Shown here: positions 8,836-17,488 of the stretch, in pieces | Layout of the letters: the number at the start of each line of letters is the position of its first letter | Numbering within the stretch: position 1 is the first letter of the stretch | Assembly (NCBI GenBank): GCA_963691835.1 | Contig: OY829383.1 | Location: 682,001-746,000 of the forward strand | Reading direction: 5' to 3' | Source: G963691835 sp963691835 | Lineage (GTDB): Bacteria > Pseudomonadota > Alphaproteobacteria > Thalassobaculales > Thalassobaculaceae | Length of the DNA stretch: 64,000 nucleotides | The notes under the pieces: generated by a model | What the model saw: the letters and a program-made list of their open reading frames with translations, nothing else | Told to the model about the DNA's origin: nothing | Database searches by the model: none | Translations under genes and position numbers: made by a program

Positions 8836-9831
8836 ATGGCAGTCCTGAAGCCAAACACCGGCAACAAGGCCCGGGCCTATTTCACGATGGCCCCGGGTGC
8901 GGGTGCCATCAGAGAGATCGACCTGCCAGGCCGGTCCGATGACGACGTTCTGGTCGAAGCCCAATTCAGCGGTATCAGCCGAGGTACGGAAACTCTGGTC
9001 TTTCGCGGAGAGGTGCCGGAAACGGAAGCAGACCGAATGCGGTGCCCTTTCCAGGAGGGCGGTTTTCCCGGGCCCGTGAAGTACGGCTATGCCCTGGTCG
9101 GGCGCATTGTCGAAGGCCCCCAAGATCGGGTTGGGGAGCCGGTGTTCGTCCTGCATCCACACCAAGACCGGGCGGTTGTGCCCGCCACCTGGGCCCGCCC
9201 CATTCCCAAGACCGTTCCCGCAAAACGTGCCGTCCTGGCCGCCAATATGGAAACGGCCTTGAACGCGATTTGGGATGGCGGTGTCGGACCGGCGGATCGT
9301 GTCAGCGTTGTTGGGGCGGGTGTCGTCGGGTTGTTGATCGGATACCTCGCGGCCCGCTGCCCAGGCACCGACGTGGAGATGATCGACGTCGACCCGGCCA
9401 AGCGATCGGTTACCGAAACGCTCGGCATGTACTTCGTCTCTCCCAAGGACGCGGCAGGAGGCAGGGACATCGTTTATCACGCGACCGGTCATAATGGCGG
9501 GCTGGAGACGGCACTGGGTCTCGCGGGAACCGAAGCGACGGTGGTGGAGGTGAGCTGGTACGGAGACCGCCCTGTCACGGTCTCACTCGGCCACGGATTT
9601 CATCCGGACAGATTGACGCTGATCTCATCGCAAGTGGGAAGCGTGTCCCCGTCCCGTCGCCCCCGGTGGACCCACGCCCGGCGCCTGGATGCCGCTCTCA
9701 CCCTTCTCGAAGACGATCGCCTGGACAGTCTGATCGACGGAGAAAGTGATCTCGCCGATCTACCGGACGTTATGTCCGCACTTGCCGAAGGGCGCCTGTC
9801 CACCCTATGCCACCGCATCCGTTATCCATGA
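8836..9831 (+). CDS. Zinc-less MDR (alcohol dehydrogenase-like) oxidoreductase
   Basis: 331 residues from ATG 8836, which has GGGGAG upstream; an earlier in-frame ATG at 8773 lacks support. The N-terminal GroES-like domain carries ISRGTETLVFRGEVPE where catalytic-zinc ADHs have a Cys (CGTD), and no GHE motif is seen, so the catalytic zinc site appears absent. The nucleotide-binding domain has VVGAGVVGLLIGYLAA followed by an acidic residue (MIDVD), consistent with NAD. The C-terminal half includes GRDIVYHATG. It is first in a compact rightward cassette; the next start is 7 bases after its stop. It probably acts on the pathway's carbonyl or alcohol intermediate. Confidence 0.8.
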   Translation: MAVLKPNTGNKARAYFTMAPGAGAIREIDLPGRSDDDVLVEAQFSGISRGTETLVFRGEVPETEADRMRCPFQEGGFPGPVKYGYALVGRIVEGPQDRVGEPVFVLHPHQDRAVVPATWARPIPKTVPAKRAVLAANMETALNAIWDGGVGPADRVSVVGAGVVGLLIGYLAARCPGTDVEMIDVDPAKRSVTETLGMYFVSPKDAAGGRDIVYHATGHNGGLETALGLAGTEATVVEVSWYGDRPVTVSLGHGFHPDRLTLISSQVGSVSPSRRPRWTHARRLDAALTLLEDDRLDSLIDGESDLADLPDVMSALAEGRLSTLCHRIRYP

Positions 9832-9838
9832 GGCACCG

Positions 9839-10243
9839 ATGTTCAGTCTGACCGTGAGAGACCATGTCATGATCGCCCACAGCTTTCGAGGGGAGGTTTT
9901 CGGACCCGCCCAGAAGCTCCACGGGGCGACCTACATCGTCGATGTCACTTTCAAGCGTCGCGCACTGGACGACGACGGGCTTGTTGTCGACATCGGACTA
10001 GCCTCTCAAGCGCTGAAAGCTGTGCTGGAGCCGATCGCCTTCCAGAACCTGGATGAGATGGCGGACTTCCGGGGCGCGAACACGACCACCGAGTATATGG
10101 CGAAAGCGCTTCACGACCGTCTCTGTGCCGCGATCGCCAACGGCGATCTCGGTCCGGGGGCCGCCGGGCTTGAGACAATGCTGGTCACCCTGGCGGAGTC
10201 GCACATCGCTTGGGCCTCTTACGAGGGTCCGATCGCCGGATGA
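9839..10243 (+). CDS. Divergent 6-pyruvoyl/6-carboxy-tetrahydropterin synthase homologue
   Basis: 134 residues from ATG 9839. The fold signature of PTPS/QueD is clear: FSLTVRDHVMIAHSF, KLHGATYIVDVTF, DDGLVVDIG, a TTTEYMAKALHDRL block (the PTSENLA position) and LAESHIAWASY near the end, which keeps the pterin-anchoring Glu. By eye, however, the HGH zinc motif reads H28-G-A30, so one of the three zinc ligands (H14, H28, A30) is Ala, and the catalytic Cys four residues before the LHG block is also Ala. The DH pair of the charge relay is not obvious either. It may therefore bind a pterin-like ring or catalyse a different step rather than make 6-pyruvoyl- or 6-carboxypterin. It overlaps the glycosyltransferase start by ATGA. 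Confidence 0.82.
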   Translation: MFSLTVRDHVMIAHSFRGEVFGPAQKLHGATYIVDVTFKRRALDDDGLVVDIGLASQALKAVLEPIAFQNLDEMADFRGANTTTEYMAKALHDRLCAAIANGDLGPGAAGLETMLVTLAESHIAWASYEGPIAG

Positions 10244-11352
10244 CGGACGGTGTGCCGCCCGGATCAGCGGACAGCAGCGCCCCGGCCGGAAGGCCGGTCT
10301 GGTTTCTCGTCCCGGGACCGTTGGACACCCGGACCGGCGGTTTCATCTATGACCGGCAAATGATCGACGGCCTTAAGCGGGCGGACCGGCTCGGCGGGAT
10401 TATTGAGACCCCGGACGTCTTCCCGGGTGCGGATCCGGCGACGATTGTAGCCATCGCTTCCGAGATTGCGTCGGTCCCCGAGGGATCGGTGCTGGTTGTG
10501 GACGGCCTCGCCGCCACGGATCTGTCGCCGGTGTTGAAGAGGGAAGCGGAGCGCCTAGCGCTCATTGCCCTGATCCATCATCCCCTTGCCGACGAAAACA
10601 ACGCCGATCCCAGACAGGTCCAAGCCTTGTTCGATGCCGAACGCGATATGCTTGAAGCACCCTCAGGCGTCATTGTGACCAGCCCGTCCACGGCCCGCCG
10701 TCTTGCAGACTTCGGTGTTGGTGCAAGCAGACTGGCGACCGTCCTGCCGGGCACAGACCCCAGGCCAGTCGCGGAAAAACGGGAAGGGCCGCCGCGCATC
10801 CTCTGCGTCGCGACACTGTCGAGGCGGAAAGCCCAGGACGTACTCATCGACGCCCTGGAACAGGTCCAGGATCTGGACTGGCGGACGGATCTTGCCGGGG
10901 CGGAAAGGGACCCGAGTTTCGCCGAGGAACTGGATACCAAACTGGCGGTGTCTCCAGTCCGCGACCGTATCATCCGTCATGGTGAGGTCTCCGAAGATAG
11001 GCTCGAGCAGCTTTGGCGATCGGCCTCGCTTTTCGTCCTGCCCTCCCGGCACGAGGGGTACGGCATGGCGCTTGCCGAAGCACTCGCGCGCGGCGTGCCC
11101 GTCATCTCGACCCGGGCCGGGGCAATCCCGGACACGGTCCCAGCGGGGGCTGGAGTCTTGGTTGAGCCTGGGAATGCGAACGCATTGGCGGCTGCCCTCC
11201 GTGGCGTGATCGAAAAACCCGAGTTAATGCGGACCTTGTCCCAAGGCGCGCTTGCCGCCGGACGGACGCTGCCGTCCTGGAGCGACGCCCAGGCGAACTT
11301 CATTGAGTCGATCGATCGGCACACGGCATCCGGTGACGGTGACGGCGCATGA
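10240..11352 (+). CDS. GT4-type glycosyltransferase
   Basis: 370 residues starting at ATG 10240, which overlaps the previous stop (ATGA). The N-terminal Rossmann domain begins VWFLVPGPLDTRTGGFIYDR; the C-terminal GT-B domain has ILCVATLSRRKAQDVLIDAL and the donor-binding E-x7-E region SRHEGYGMALAEALARGVPVI, typical of family GT4 enzymes using UDP- or other NDP-sugars with retention of configuration. No membrane segment is present. Its position between a pterin-synthase homologue and a methyltransferase, with overlaps on both sides, suggests that it glycosylates the small-molecule product of this cassette. Acceptor and sugar are unknown. Confidence 0.88.
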   Translation: MTDGVPPGSADSSAPAGRPVWFLVPGPLDTRTGGFIYDRQMIDGLKRADRLGGIIETPDVFPGADPATIVAIASEIASVPEGSVLVVDGLAATDLSPVLKREAERLALIALIHHPLADENNADPRQVQALFDAERDMLEAPSGVIVTSPSTARRLADFGVGASRLATVLPGTDPRPVAEKREGPPRILCVATLSRRKAQDVLIDALEQVQDLDWRTDLAGAERDPSFAEELDTKLAVSPVRDRIIRHGEVSEDRLEQLWRSASLFVLPSRHEGYGMALAEALARGVPVISTRAGAIPDTVPAGAGVLVEPGNANALAAALRGVIEKPELMRTLSQGALAAGRTLPSWSDAQANFIESIDRHTASGDGDGA

Positions 11353-12161
11353 GCGATTTCTCCTCGGAATGGCTGGAGGCGCGCGAAGTGTGGGACCACG
11401 CAGCCCGCGCGACAGCGCCGACCGATGCCGCGCTCGCCTTCGCCCGCTCCAGAGCCGGGCATGCGAGACCTTTTCGCGTTGTCGACCTCGGCGCCGGATC
11501 GGGCAGCAATCATCGCTATCTCGTACCCCGCATCGCTGCGTGGATCGACGGGCCCCAAGTCTGGCGTCTGGTCGATGGAGATGCGTCCCTCATGTCGGAA
11601 GCGCTCGGGCGGTCCTCCGGAGACACGTCGGTAACGTTCGAAGGTGTGGGGGCAGATCTCGCCCACGCCGACCTGCCGCAGATCATCGGCGATGCGGATC
11701 TCGTCACCTGCTCAGCACTCCTGGATCTGGTCTCGGAAAGCTGGGTGCAGGGTCTGATTGAAGCGGCGCAGGCGAGCGGAGCCGCGATCCTGACGACCCT
11801 CAATTGGGACGGGGTCTTCGCCTGGGAGGACGAAACCGATCTCGACCGGGAGATCACTCGGCACTTCACCGCTGACCAGCGCTCCGACAAAGGCTTTGGC
11901 CCTGCCCTCGGACCCACCGCTCCGGAGACCATCGGACGCATCACAACCACCCACCGGATCGGCGGCATCGTTGAGGGCGATAGCCCTTGGCAGGCGCTCG
12001 ATGCCTCCCACAAAGGTTTCGACATCCTTGTTGGCTTCTGGGCGGGCCCAGCGATCGCAGCCGGCGTCCCGGGCGCCTCTCGGCGGATGGAAGTGCGCAA
12101 AGCATCCTCATCCCCACTCCACGTCGGCCATCGGGATCACTTCATCCCGCCGCCGAATTGA
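11349..12161 (+). CDS. Class I SAM-dependent methyltransferase
   Basis: 270 residues; ATG overlaps the glycosyltransferase stop (ATGA). Motif I reads VVDLGAGSGSNHRYL, and an acidic residue follows beta-2 (VDGDASL), with LVTCSALLDLVSESW as motif IV/post-I and ILTTLNWDG as the next strand. This is a Rossmann methyltransferase; the substrate is not evident. It is the last gene of the four-gene cassette 8836-12161 and probably methylates the glycosylated or pterin-like product. The following 102 bases separate it from the COG0523 GTPase, which has its own ribosome site. Confidence 0.85.
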   Translation: MSDFSSEWLEAREVWDHAARATAPTDAALAFARSRAGHARPFRVVDLGAGSGSNHRYLVPRIAAWIDGPQVWRLVDGDASLMSEALGRSSGDTSVTFEGVGADLAHADLPQIIGDADLVTCSALLDLVSESWVQGLIEAAQASGAAILTTLNWDGVFAWEDETDLDREITRHFTADQRSDKGFGPALGPTAPETIGRITTTHRIGGIVEGDSPWQALDASHKGFDILVGFWAGPAIAAGVPGASRRMEVRKASSSPLHVGHRDHFIPPPN

Positions 12162-12227
12162 GGGCACGGCAACAGTCTACTGCGCGTATGCCGCTTGATC
12201 TCCGATCGACCTCCGGCCATGGTCCGG

Positions 12228-12254
12228 CCTAGTCCTGAGGGGACCTGTACTAGG
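12228..12254 (+). promoter_or_regulatory. Inverted repeat before the COG0523 GTPase gene
   Basis: CCTAGT (12228-12233) is mirrored by ACTAGG (12249-12254), with an inner GTCC/GGAC pairing, ending 9 bases before the ATG and touching the ribosome site. It could be an operator or an RNA hairpin limiting translation. It does not match a Zur box that I recognise. Confidence 0.25.
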
Positions 12255-12263
12255 GAGAGATCC

Positions 12264-13424
12264 ATGACCGATACGACCGGCGCCCAGAGCACCCCGAAGC
12301 CCGCCGATCGGATGCCCGTATCCGTTCTCACCGGCTTTCTCGGCAGCGGAAAGACGACACTGCTCGCCCAACTGATGCGGCACGAGGACATGGACCGGTG
12401 TGCGGTCATCGTGAACGAGTTCGGCGAGATCGGGCTGGACGATGCCTTGGTGGAGACTGTGGACGAGGATACGGTCCTGCTGAACAGCGGCTGCCTCTGC
12501 TGCACGGTTCGTGGCGACCTCGTGGACACGCTCAAGCGCCTCTACAAGCAGCGCGCCAAGGGGGAGCTTCGGGAGTTCGACCGGATCGTGATCGAGACCA
12601 CCGGCCTCGCCGATCCCGCCCCCATTCTCCACACCATGATGGCGGACCCGTTCCTCGTCACCCGCTACCGCCTCGACGGCGTGGTGACGGTGGTGGACGC
12701 ACACCACGCCATGTCCCAGTTCGACAAGCAGTTCGAAAGCGTGAAGCAGGCCGCCGTGGCCGACCGAATTGTCCTGTCCAAGATCGACGTGACCGAGCCC
12801 GACATGGTCACCACCGTCAAGGACCGACTGAAAGCGCTTAACCCGGCAGCACCCGTGATCGAGAGCAGCCACGGCGACGCACACCCAAACGATCTTTTCG
12901 GCGCCGGACTCTACAACCCGCTGACCAAGACGCCGGATGTGGCGCGCTGGCTTCAGGAAGAGGCCTACCGCGATACCGAAGGTCATGTGACCCACCATCA
13001 TCACCACGACCATGGGCATGATCACGGGCATGACCACGATCACGATCACAGCCACGGGCACGATCATCATGACCATGGCCATGGGCACCATCATCACGAT
13101 GTGAACCGTCACGACGACCACATCCGGGCCTTCTGCCTCTACTTCGACGAGGTTTTCTCGTGGGGCAAGATCGCCGCGGCGCTTGATATGCTGGTCCAGA
13201 CGCACGGCGGTAATCTCCTCCGCCTGAAGGGCCTGCTGAACGTCACGGAGGTGGATCAGCCCGTCGTCGTCCACGCGGTGCAGCACATGTTCCACCCGCC
13301 CGCGAAACTCGACGCATGGCCGTCCGACGACCACCGCTCCCGGCTGGTCATCATCACCCGGGACATGGAGGAGGAGCAGGTCCGCTCTATCATTTCCTCT
13401 TATCTCGCGCTGGATTTCGGCTGA
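12264..13424 (+). CDS. COG0523 (CobW/ZNG-type) metallochaperone GTPase with His-rich insert
   Basis: 386 residues from ATG 12264 (ribosome site GGGAGAG). Walker A is GFLGSGKTT (residues 24-32), the family metal motif GCLCC is at 76-80, and the base-recognition motif is SKID (172-175). A metal-binding stretch of about 45 residues dominated by His, Asp and Gly lies at about 241-286, before the CobW C-terminal domain (FCLYFDEVFSWGKIAAALD). COG0523 proteins hydrolyse GTP to deliver Zn, Co or other metals. The His loop suggests zinc or nickel/cobalt buffering. The frame upstream to 12195 is open but the internal ATG has the better site. It leads a row of rightward genes with a flavin reductase and an acyl-CoA dehydrogenase, not cobalamin genes. 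Confidence 0.93.
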   Translation: MTDTTGAQSTPKPADRMPVSVLTGFLGSGKTTLLAQLMRHEDMDRCAVIVNEFGEIGLDDALVETVDEDTVLLNSGCLCCTVRGDLVDTLKRLYKQRAKGELREFDRIVIETTGLADPAPILHTMMADPFLVTRYRLDGVVTVVDAHHAMSQFDKQFESVKQAAVADRIVLSKIDVTEPDMVTTVKDRLKALNPAAPVIESSHGDAHPNDLFGAGLYNPLTKTPDVARWLQEEAYRDTEGHVTHHHHHDHGHDHGHDHDHDHSHGHDHHDHGHGHHHHDVNRHDDHIRAFCLYFDEVFSWGKIAAALDMLVQTHGGNLLRLKGLLNVTEVDQPVVVHAVQHMFHPPAKLDAWPSDDHRSRLVIITRDMEEEQVRSIISSYLALDFG

Positions 13425-13472
13425 GCGGCGCCCCCTAGACCAAGCAGAAGATCCAAACCACCGGAGACCCCG

Positions 13473-14087
13473 ATGTTCTATGAACCCGGCCAGCACAAGG
13501 CCAGCGGCTTTCGTCACGACCCCTTCAAGGCGTTTGTCGCCCCGCGTCCGATCGGCTGGATCTCCACCATCGGCAAGGATGGCGTCGGCAACCTCGCCCC
13601 CTACAGCTTTTTCAACGCCGTCGCCTCCGACCCGCCTGTGGTGATGTTCGCCGCGGGCTCGCTCAAGGGCGGGATCAAGAAGGACAGCCTGATCAATGCA
13701 GAGGAAACGGGCGAGTTCGTCGTCAACATCGTCCCCTACGGCCTCCGGGATGAGATGAACAAGTCCTCCGCCCACCTCCCAAGCGACGTGGACGAAATGC
13801 CCGCCTCCGGGCTTGAGGGCCTGCCCTCGACCATGGTCAAACCGCTCCGGGTGAAGGGGGCGCCGGTCCACTTCGAGTGCAAATACCTCCAGACGCTGGA
13901 GATGCCCTGCTGGCGCGAGGGGGAGCACAACTGGGTCTGCTTCGGCCAGGTGATCGGCATCCACTGCGACGACAGCCTTCTGGTCGACGGCAAGGTGGAT
14001 GTGACCACCTACCAGCCCCTCGCCCGGCTCGGCTACATGGACTACGCCGCCGTGGGCGAGGTGTTCGCCATGGACCGGCCAGACTGA
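13473..14087 (+). CDS. Flavin reductase family protein (FMN-binding split barrel)
   Basis: 204 residues. The sequence FRHDPFKAFVAPRPIGWISTIGKDGVGNLAPYSFFNAV is the hallmark N-terminal block of the DIM6/NTAB flavin reductase-like family (quoted here in two parts: FKAFVAPRPIGWIST and NLAPYSFFNAV), followed by DPPVVMFAAG. Members bind FMN and either supply reduced flavin to monooxygenases or act directly on substrates. It sits 48 bases after the GTPase gene and 116 bases before an acyl-CoA dehydrogenase. No partner monooxygenase is adjacent, so the direct role is open. Confidence 0.9.
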   Translation: MFYEPGQHKASGFRHDPFKAFVAPRPIGWISTIGKDGVGNLAPYSFFNAVASDPPVVMFAAGSLKGGIKKDSLINAEETGEFVVNIVPYGLRDEMNKSSAHLPSDVDEMPASGLEGLPSTMVKPLRVKGAPVHFECKYLQTLEMPCWREGEHNWVCFGQVIGIHCDDSLLVDGKVDVTTYQPLARLGYMDYAAVGEVFAMDRPD

Positions 14088-14203
14088 CCGCCGTTACAGT
14101 CCCGGAAACGATCCCGCCCCGGCCCCCATCACCCCAGCTTGGGCCGGGCGCGGCAAACCAATAAGGCGCCCGCACCGAACGCGGCGGCCATAGGGAGCAG
14201 GAC

Positions 14204-15409
<1,206 letters not shown>

Positions 15410-15453
15410 GGCGGCGCGGCGGGGCGCCGCCGGGCGCAGTGTAGGCAGAGCAC

Positions 15454-15517
15454 GGTTTGGCCACGGCGCGGTTTGGCCAGGGCGCGGTTTGGCCAGGGCG
15501 CGGTTTGGCCAGGGCGC
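15454..15517. repeat. Tandem repeat, four 16-bp units
   Basis: Four consecutive copies of a 16-bp unit (GGTTTGGCCAGGGCGC; the first copy has one C for G) fill 15454-15517. They lie between the convergent acyl-CoA dehydrogenase and the hypothetical gene, ending three bases before the latter's stop codon. Each unit contains the palindrome TGGCCA. This may be a local slippage repeat, a protein-binding array or a transcription end region. Confidence 0.85.
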
Positions 15518-15520
15518 CGT

Positions 15521-16381
15521 TCAGTCGCCGGACTCTGCCCGGACCCGGGCCGCACGGCTGGCGTCTTCGCGGTCCCTCTCTTCCACCTCGGCCATGGACC
15601 GGGGCCAGATCGCCCGTTTGCTGTCGCCCGAGGCCAACAGCCCGGCGATCTCCACCTTCCAGGCATCCGCCAGATCGGTGAGACCGTAGTAGACCGCACT
15701 CCGCCGCAGATCCGCGAGGGACGAGGCCCGGTCCCCGTAGCTGTCGGCCAAACGGAGGGGGGCGGCCTGCACCTCCTGATGCGCGCGGAGGAGCAACCCC
15801 CTCCCCCGGTCCACCGCATCCATGGCGAGCATGGCATTGCCCAGGTTGCGAAGAAACGCCATCCGCTGGAACGCCGTCATCGTCCGCGGCCAATCGATTT
15901 CTCCTGGATCAAGAAGCGCCGCCGGGTCCGGGTGCCCCAACGCCGCCGCCTGCTTCGCAACCGCCCCCATCAGAATGGCTTTCGAGGGCCACTGCGATCC
16001 CGGCGTCGTAAACACTGCCCAAACACCCGTGCTTAAGGCCTCCAACGCCTGCCCCCGCAAACCCTGCGCCGCCATACGCCGCGCCAACATTCGGGTGTAC
16101 CCGGCCACCTTCTCCGGCGTGCCCGAGCCGTGGGCGAGGTGGACGAGATCCGCCATCATCCCAGACGAAGCGCCAAGCGACAACCGCGCCAACGCCCCCA
16201 CACCCGCCGACCCGCAATCGACAAAGTCCCCCTCGACACAGAAGCCCATCCTCCCTTCATCCGCTTCAGCGAATATCGGAACTAGCAATAGCGCGCCAAC
16301 CATAACTACAAACAAAAGTTGTATTTTTTCATATCTTAGGTTGAAAAATAATCCGGATAGTCCTATTATAGCTTTTTTCAT
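15521..16381 (-). CDS. Hypothetical exported alpha-helical protein
   Basis: 286 residues, no family recognised. A long hydrophobic N-terminus (to about residue 40, ending ...VPIFAEADEG) looks like a signal peptide; an internal Met at residue 27 (start 16303) is an alternative. The mature part is helical and rich in Ala, Leu and Arg, with helix-turn-helix pairs such as MLARRMAAQGLRGQALEAL that resemble degenerate TPR/SEL1-type repeats, and a Cys pair at CVEGDFVDC near the mature N-terminus. The signal region is AT-rich whereas the body is GC-rich. Its listed start is only 17 bases from the start of the divergent gene, so one of the two starts may be wrong. Confidence 0.6.
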   Translation of the reverse strand: MKKAIIGLSGLFFNLRYEKIQLLFVVMVGALLLVPIFAEADEGRMGFCVEGDFVDCGSAGVGALARLSLGASSGMMADLVHLAHGSGTPEKVAGYTRMLARRMAAQGLRGQALEALSTGVWAVFTTPGSQWPSKAILMGAVAKQAAALGHPDPAALLDPGEIDWPRTMTAFQRMAFLRNLGNAMLAMDAVDRGRGLLLRAHQEVQAAPLRLADSYGDRASSLADLRRSAVYYGLTDLADAWKVEIAGLLASGDSKRAIWPRSMAEVEERDREDASRAARVRAESGD

Positions 16382-16398
16382 TTTATGTGGAGATTCCT

Positions 16399-16722
16399 AT
16401 GGTCAATGAAAACATCTCGACTGTGATTGATATTACTCCATTTAAATGGATCCTCGTGGTGGCCGACTATTCGCTATCGGAACCAACTCTATTTAGTGTA
16501 ACACCTGATTCAGTGGGTGAGAATCCTGTTCCATTCATTGGAAGAATTGAATATGTGGATGGCAAGGGAAATCCAAGAAACGACACTTTTAGAGAATGGA
16601 AGCGTGTAACAGTAAATGGAGGAGGCACTCCATCCTCTGCCAAATCTAGTTCTATTTTACTTTATTTTAAGGGGCATGGAACATCAGGCTCCATACACGT
16701 AAAGACAACTTGGCATTGGTAG
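16399..16722 (+). CDS. Hypothetical AT-rich small protein
   Basis: 107 residues from ATG 16399, preferred over GTG 16387 because TGGAGA sits six bases upstream of it. No family is recognised. The composition suggests a beta-rich, soluble protein (many Thr, Val, Ile, with FKWILVVADYS and SSILLYFKGHGTSGSIHV strands); no signal peptide or membrane segment. Its base composition is far lower in GC than that of the neighbours, and its codon choice differs (AGA, GGA, ATT), which points to recent acquisition. It stands alone between a divergent hypothetical gene and a convergent RNA methyltransferase. Confidence 0.5.
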   Translation: MVNENISTVIDITPFKWILVVADYSLSEPTLFSVTPDSVGENPVPFIGRIEYVDGKGNPRNDTFREWKRVTVNGGGTPSSAKSSSILLYFKGHGTSGSIHVKTTWHW

Positions 16723-16828
16723 TTGCACTATTAACAATCGATGCGCCGAGTATAAGTATGATTAACTCAATTCCCAAAACCCAATAGTGTACCAATGCGC
16801 ATGCATTCGACCTTGACGACAGCCTCGG

Positions 16829-17419
16829 CTATGCCACACCCCCGCCGTCGGGCTCCGGGGTGTTGGCCAGGGCTGCCGCCGCCCGTTTCCGGTCCTTCCG
16901 GACCCACAGCGGTCGGCCGAATTCCGGGACCGGGGCGGGCTCGGTGGGGCCGCCTGGGCGGGTGGGGCGAGGGGCGAAGCGGCCCATGGAGAGGAGGCGG
17001 TCGTACATCACGAGCGCACCCGCCAGGCCGACGTTGAGCGCGAACTTGGTGGGGATCTTCACGATGTGGTCGCAGCGGGCCACCATCTCTTCGGAGAGGG
17101 AGCTGCGCTCCGGCCCCAGGACGTAGGCGGCCATGCGGGGATGGTGGAAGCTCGGCAGCTCGATCGCGTCGTCGGTGATCTCCACCCCCACAAGCGCGCA
17201 GCCCTTGGGCAGCAGCATCTCTTCGGCACTCTCGAACTCGTAGAGCGGCAGGTTTTTGGCCGTGCCCGACGTGTCCACGTTCTTCAGGTCCCGCATCTTG
17301 AGCGGGCTGCCCACGGCGAAGACGAAGCTGCCGCCGAACGCGTTCGTGGTGCGGTAGAGCGCGCCCACATTCGCCGACTTGCTGATGCCCTCGACACCGA
17401 TTCCGAAATATCCTCGCAT
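16829..17419 (-). CDS. TrmH/SpoU-family RNA 2'-O-methyltransferase
   Basis: 196 residues from ATG 17419; the frame continues upstream to 17626 but that would overlap the divergent asparaginase gene. It has the three SPOUT motifs: FGIGVEGISKSANVGALYRT (motif 1, N-x-G-x3-R), AYVLGPERSSLSEEM (motif 2) and HIVKIPTKFALNVGLAGALVMYD (motif 3), giving the trefoil-knot SAM site. It has no N-terminal RNA-binding extension, like small TrmH or TrmL proteins. The 30-40 residue Pro/Arg-rich C-terminal tail is unusual. Target RNA and nucleotide are not predictable. Confidence 0.88.
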   Translation of the reverse strand: MRGYFGIGVEGISKSANVGALYRTTNAFGGSFVFAVGSPLKMRDLKNVDTSGTAKNLPLYEFESAEEMLLPKGCALVGVEITDDAIELPSFHHPRMAAYVLGPERSSLSEEMVARCDHIVKIPTKFALNVGLAGALVMYDRLLSMGRFAPRPTRPGGPTEPAPVPEFGRPLWVRKDRKRAAAALANTPEPDGGGVA

Positions 17420-17488
17420 GCGGCGACCTTGCACAGGCGCCCCCCGAAAGGCAAGGTTCGGCCCCCATACGACCTGGAGACCCGGACA

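Noticed and set aside
12177..13964. 595-residue open frame on the minus strand
   Set aside because: It is antisense to the COG0523 GTPase and flavin reductase genes; its Val/Met-rich part is only the reverse reading of the His-rich codons.
14115..14150. GC-rich inverted repeat as a terminator of the flavin reductase gene
   Set aside because: The stem has a bulge and no T-tract follows, so termination is not supported.
15454..15517. Possible CRISPR array
   Set aside because: Units are 16 bp, contiguous and have no spacers; no cas genes are present.
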